Source: Lasioglossum baleicum (taxonomy: Eukaryota; Arthropoda; Insecta; Hymenoptera; Halictidae). Taken from it: a stretch of DNA of 64,000 nucleotides. The notes beneath the pieces are model-generated. The model saw only the letters and a list, made by a program, of their open reading frames with translations. It did not search any database and was not told the DNA's origin. Each line of letters opens with the position of its first letter. Position 1 is the stretch's first letter. Positions 61,020 through 64,000 of this stretch are shown one piece after another. A program made the translations under genes and the position numbers. The stretch is taken from NCBI RefSeq assembly GCF_051020765.1, contig NC_134933.1:2480001-2544000 (forward strand). Reading direction: 5' to 3'.

Positions 61020-61532
61020 CGTCTCTAATGTCGTGATCCCGAAATTAATAAGAACAGGTTTGGAAGAATGTTACTGGTCTTTATTTTACTCTTTACGATG
61101 TCTACGGTTTCAAGCTCAGATAACTTCTGCAGTAAGGATGCTGGAAAAATGGGAAGAAGGATGTCTTTGGAGTAAGGGGATTGTAGGGGAGTTGTAGGAG
61201 AGGAAAAGTGAAAGTAGAGAGTTCAAGTAAGGGATGGTCGCTGGTCAGGACGTCTGGTTTTCGTCTACGTCAAGGACGGCTCAAGGAATACGGTTGTATG
61301 TAATAGGAGGACGGAAAGAGAGAGAAAGAACTGGAGAAGATGGTTGAGATTTATGATCGGGGACAACCCTGCGTTGGGAAAACTACTGTCGTACATGTGG
61401 CCCTTATTGTAAGGAAGACTGCTAGAGCAGGTATAAGTTAGCAAAGGCATGCAGTATCTGACAATAACTACGATACGCTGCAATAACCTAAAACTTGCTA
61501 AATGTCATGTCATTCTTGCATCCCCAGGATTC
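61020..61532. other. Non-coding, purine-rich stretch
   Basis: GGA/AGG-rich between about 61140 and 61360; no recognised gene or element. Confidence 0.4.
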
Positions 61533-61639
61533 CCATCGCGCACGCGCAACGTGTCTCCCATTCGCCCCACTAAATCACCGTCGCGCACGCGCAACGTGTC
61601 TTCCATTCGCCCCACTAAATCCCCGTCGCGCACGCGCAA
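61533..61639. repeat. 45-bp minisatellite, 2.4 units
   Basis: TCGCGCACGCGCAA recurs at 61536, 61581 and 61626, with CGTGTCT(C/T)CCATTCGCCCC between the first pairs. The period is a multiple of three, so an open frame repeats PSRTRN(V)S.IRPTKS across it, but no domain or start context supports a gene. Confidence 0.85.
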
Positions 61640-62198
61640 TTACTCTGGTCATCAGAGAGAGGGTAAATTTTTTCACCGTGACTCCCCCAGGGGGTGCAAG
61701 CTGTAATGGAAATATTTCAACCACTATGTTGCCCCCCCGGTTCATAGGCGGCGTTGGTGTCGCTGCAGTTTTTGCGTGCGTATGCCTATCGCCCAGAAGC
61801 TATACGAGAGCACCGACGAGATACTATTAAAGACTGCCAGCCCCTGTGTTATTCCGCGGAACCGGTAAGTGGGCGCGAGTGGGCGCGGGGATAACGGGAA
61901 AGTTACAGTGATCTGATATACCACAGCGGTAAAAGTTCCACAATCGACGAGATATTCGTCAAGTTGAAGAAGAATGATATAGTAGAATGCTGACATTACC
62001 TATTCTGTAATTGCCTTATAATACTATATATGTATAATTCTCTTATTGCATTCTTATTTTCCTTATTATCACCATTGTAATAATTGTTTACAATATAATC
62101 AATAGTTTATAGATGTAGGAAAAATGGAAGTAATTACTACGTAATATTCTACAAATGTATTGGAATTTAAAAGTAATTTGAACATTATTGCGTTATAC
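61640..62198. other. Unassigned stretch
   Basis: Around 61742-61870 a plus-strand frame, RRWCRCSFCVRMPIAQKLYE, runs to a consensus donor GGTAAGTGGG, which could be an exon end, but nothing recognisable. The rest is AT-rich. Confidence 0.3.
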
Positions 62199-62450
62199 AG
62201 GGTGTCCCAAGACCCCTTCGACTCCGGGAAATGGGAGGTTCCTTAGGTCATTTGAAGCAACATTTTCCTTTGCACCAATGTCAGCCGGGGCTTTGTTTAG
62301 GAGTTATTAACGAAAAACACGGACCAATCAGAGCGCGACTTATTGTTAGACGCGCGATGGCACGTTCAGCCCGGCGCGCCGGGAGACGAGCGTGGTGTAA
62401 CGCCGCGATACCGTAACGAACAAGAGTTTCTCGAGATTATGTGAATCCTC
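62199..62450. repeat. Dispersed insect repeat beginning CAGGGTGTCCCA
   Basis: ACAGGGTGTCCCAAGACCCC followed by a GC-rich segment with CGGACCAATCAGAGCGCG. I recall such sequences as abundant in ant genomes, probably non-autonomous DNA transposons; family not determined. Confidence 0.4.
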
Positions 62451-62690
62451 CCCGATTTGGATGAGCTTTGGATATGTTGTCAAGACCATGATTCTGAACA
62501 ACATTTCCCTTTACAGTTTTTGTCGGCCGGCTTTAGTTTACGCGATAAATGTAAAAACTTTTAATTGTAAATCGATCGATTGTACTATCTTTTACCCGAT
62601 TTGGATGAGCTTTGGATATGTTGTCAAGACCATGATTCTGAACAACATTTCCTTTAGACTTTTTGTCGGTCGCGGAAGAACTTTACTTGT
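62451..62690 (+). repeat. Two tandem copies of a repeat, 144 bp apart
   Basis: CCCGATTTGGATGAGCTTTG followed by GATATGTTGTCAAGACCATG appears at 62451 and again at 62595. Homology covers about 85 bp and then breaks down. Confidence 0.85.
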
Positions 62691-64000
62691 CAATTCATAT
62701 GGGTGGATCTTTTTACCCGACTTACGGCAACGTTACCCGAACGAGAGAAGAAGCAGAAACTGATTGTATTGAAAACTCACTTATTCAGCCGTAAATCCAT
62801 TTGCTGCTTCGAAATGTGTGTCACTGGGTCACTCGGTGACGAACTGTACAGATGTCTTCAGGTATACGACAGTACCGAAAGCTAAGGGACGTACGGCCAG
62901 GTCGACGAACTGCACAGCCGGTGGTAGAAGGCCTAAGGGTGCGCCTACAGTGCATCCTACGACCGACAGACATGGTGACGTCAGAGCCGTCTGGCAGACA
63001 TTTCAAATGTGTGGGTAGGCCCAGGTAGGCCCGTCTGTGAGAGGCCCTTCTAGTTTCGTCCTGCATCAACCGACAGGACGGCCCTTGCGCCATATTTCGG
63101 TGCAGCGTTCACTTCAAATAATTTTCATGTCGCCAATTTTGAAGTATCCGTATTTTTAAAAACGGGTCCGTAAAGAGGACACTTGGGGCTATATTATCAT
63201 TATTTTTTTTATTTTCTGGTGCTTTCATAGCAATGCACCTGTTTAAAACAATTGCAAAATAAACTATGAAAACAAATATTTTCTGAACTGAAATAATTTT
63301 TATTAAATACTCTGATGGTTTCACTATGAGTAACCAAAACTAAGTTTCATCAATTTGCTAGTTTAGCCGTTATAATTTAATGAAAAACTTGTGACACACA
63401 ACTCATATTACACGTCCGTAAAACCAACAGTTTTCAAGATTTCAAAGAATTCTTTGAGATACGTCTATAATTTGCTAAAGACTGCAACATATTCAAATTT
63501 GAACAAAATTCGAAACAGTAGTCCTATCTCGCATGGAAAGATTCATGTGCACTAATTGTATATGTATATGTAGATTAACTCTCATGGAAGTATGGATACT
63601 CGAAAATAATTAAAAATTAAAACAATTAGAAGAAACTGCGATTTACATAGATCAATCGTAAGCAAAAAAATTCAAATTGCAATTTTTGAGAGACAACATC
63701 TCTTAAATCCATTTAGTTCGTTATTACTTTATTGTCGGAGCCACGAAGAAAGACTCAGACATCTCCCTATACCTCAATAGCAATTATGTGCTATAAACCT
63801 TGCAGACCTCCACGGTCAGTTTTGGGCTGCAGCTAATCATCTTGGGGTTTCCCGTCAAACCCGCACACCATGTGCAGTGACTCTTTTATCTGTCTTCCAC
63901 TTGGGAGACACTTTTGGCCAAGTAGAGATGGGACACCTTTCATGTAGTGAAAAAACATTTTCAATTTGTTTATGTCCAATAAGTAGTCCAATACAATGCC
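62691..64000. other. No recognisable genes
   Basis: 62700-63110 is GC-richer with several short overlapping frames in different phases; 63110-64000 is AT-rich. I see no domain, RNA gene or clear repeat. Confidence 0.45.

Noticed and set aside
60439..61020. 193-codon minus-strand frame as one gene
   Set aside because: It runs through the ACCGGT-rich hAT termini; only its first part, after a splice acceptor, looks protein-like.

Overview
The window is eukaryotic and almost certainly from an insect. The evidence is the mix of mobile elements (BEL/Pao, Ty3/gypsy, Jockey-like LINEs, PIF/Harbinger, hAT, Transib, Tc1/mariner and Helitron-like), spliceosomal-type introns, microsatellites and AT-rich spacers. 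Several repeats look like those of ant and other hymenopteran genomes, but this is recollection and the order is not proven. No intact host gene is visible. The only recognisable host-type coding sequence is a decayed, intron-containing copy of the U5 snRNP gene DIM1/TXNL4A on the minus strand (about 4.1-4.6 kb). The only intact long reading frame is the polyprotein of a young BEL/Pao retrotransposon (12,751-18,030).

Layout. 0-3.6 kb: hairpins, an internally deleted PIF/Harbinger element (MADF gene and transposase, divergent), a Ty3/gypsy integrase tail and a hAT MITE with a clear 8-bp target duplication. 3.6-6.7 kb: the DIM1 pseudogene and an unidentified GC-rich stretch. 6.7-7.1 kb: a second, unrelated gypsy integrase fragment. 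7.36-11.81 kb: a structure with 658-bp near-identical inverted arms. Its centre holds a tRNA-like sequence and two 5'-truncated LINEs in opposite orientation. 12.17-18.61 kb: a complete BEL/Pao element (421-bp LTRs, tRNA-Tyr-type primer site, TTATT target duplication) sitting in a TTA/TTG microsatellite. 19-24.6 kb: non-coding DNA with three more fold-back or inverted-repeat elements, including a TA-flanked palindrome and a Transib-type palindrome flanked by CGGCG.

25.128-59.279 kb is the outstanding feature: a 34-kb satellite-like array built from a Helitron-like element. A complete 588-bp unit (5' TC, 3' CTAG) abuts a second unit whose internal 137-bp repeat has grown to roughly 200 copies. 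Within it are 32 further copies of the element's 5' head, always joined to a monomer at the same A/T site. Their spacing is quantised as 237 + 137n bp. A solo LTR of 876 bp with a 4-bp duplication (GAGG) occurs three times at the same monomer position, which shows that large blocks were duplicated after the LTR inserted.

59.3-64 kb: the 3' end of a hAT element next to the array, a cluster of ACCGGT-rich hAT-type termini, a 45-bp minisatellite, dispersed repeats and AT-rich DNA without recognisable genes. The genes here do not form a pathway. The region reads as a heterochromatin-like accumulation of mobile elements in which insertions, fold-back structures and tandem amplification can be ordered in time.
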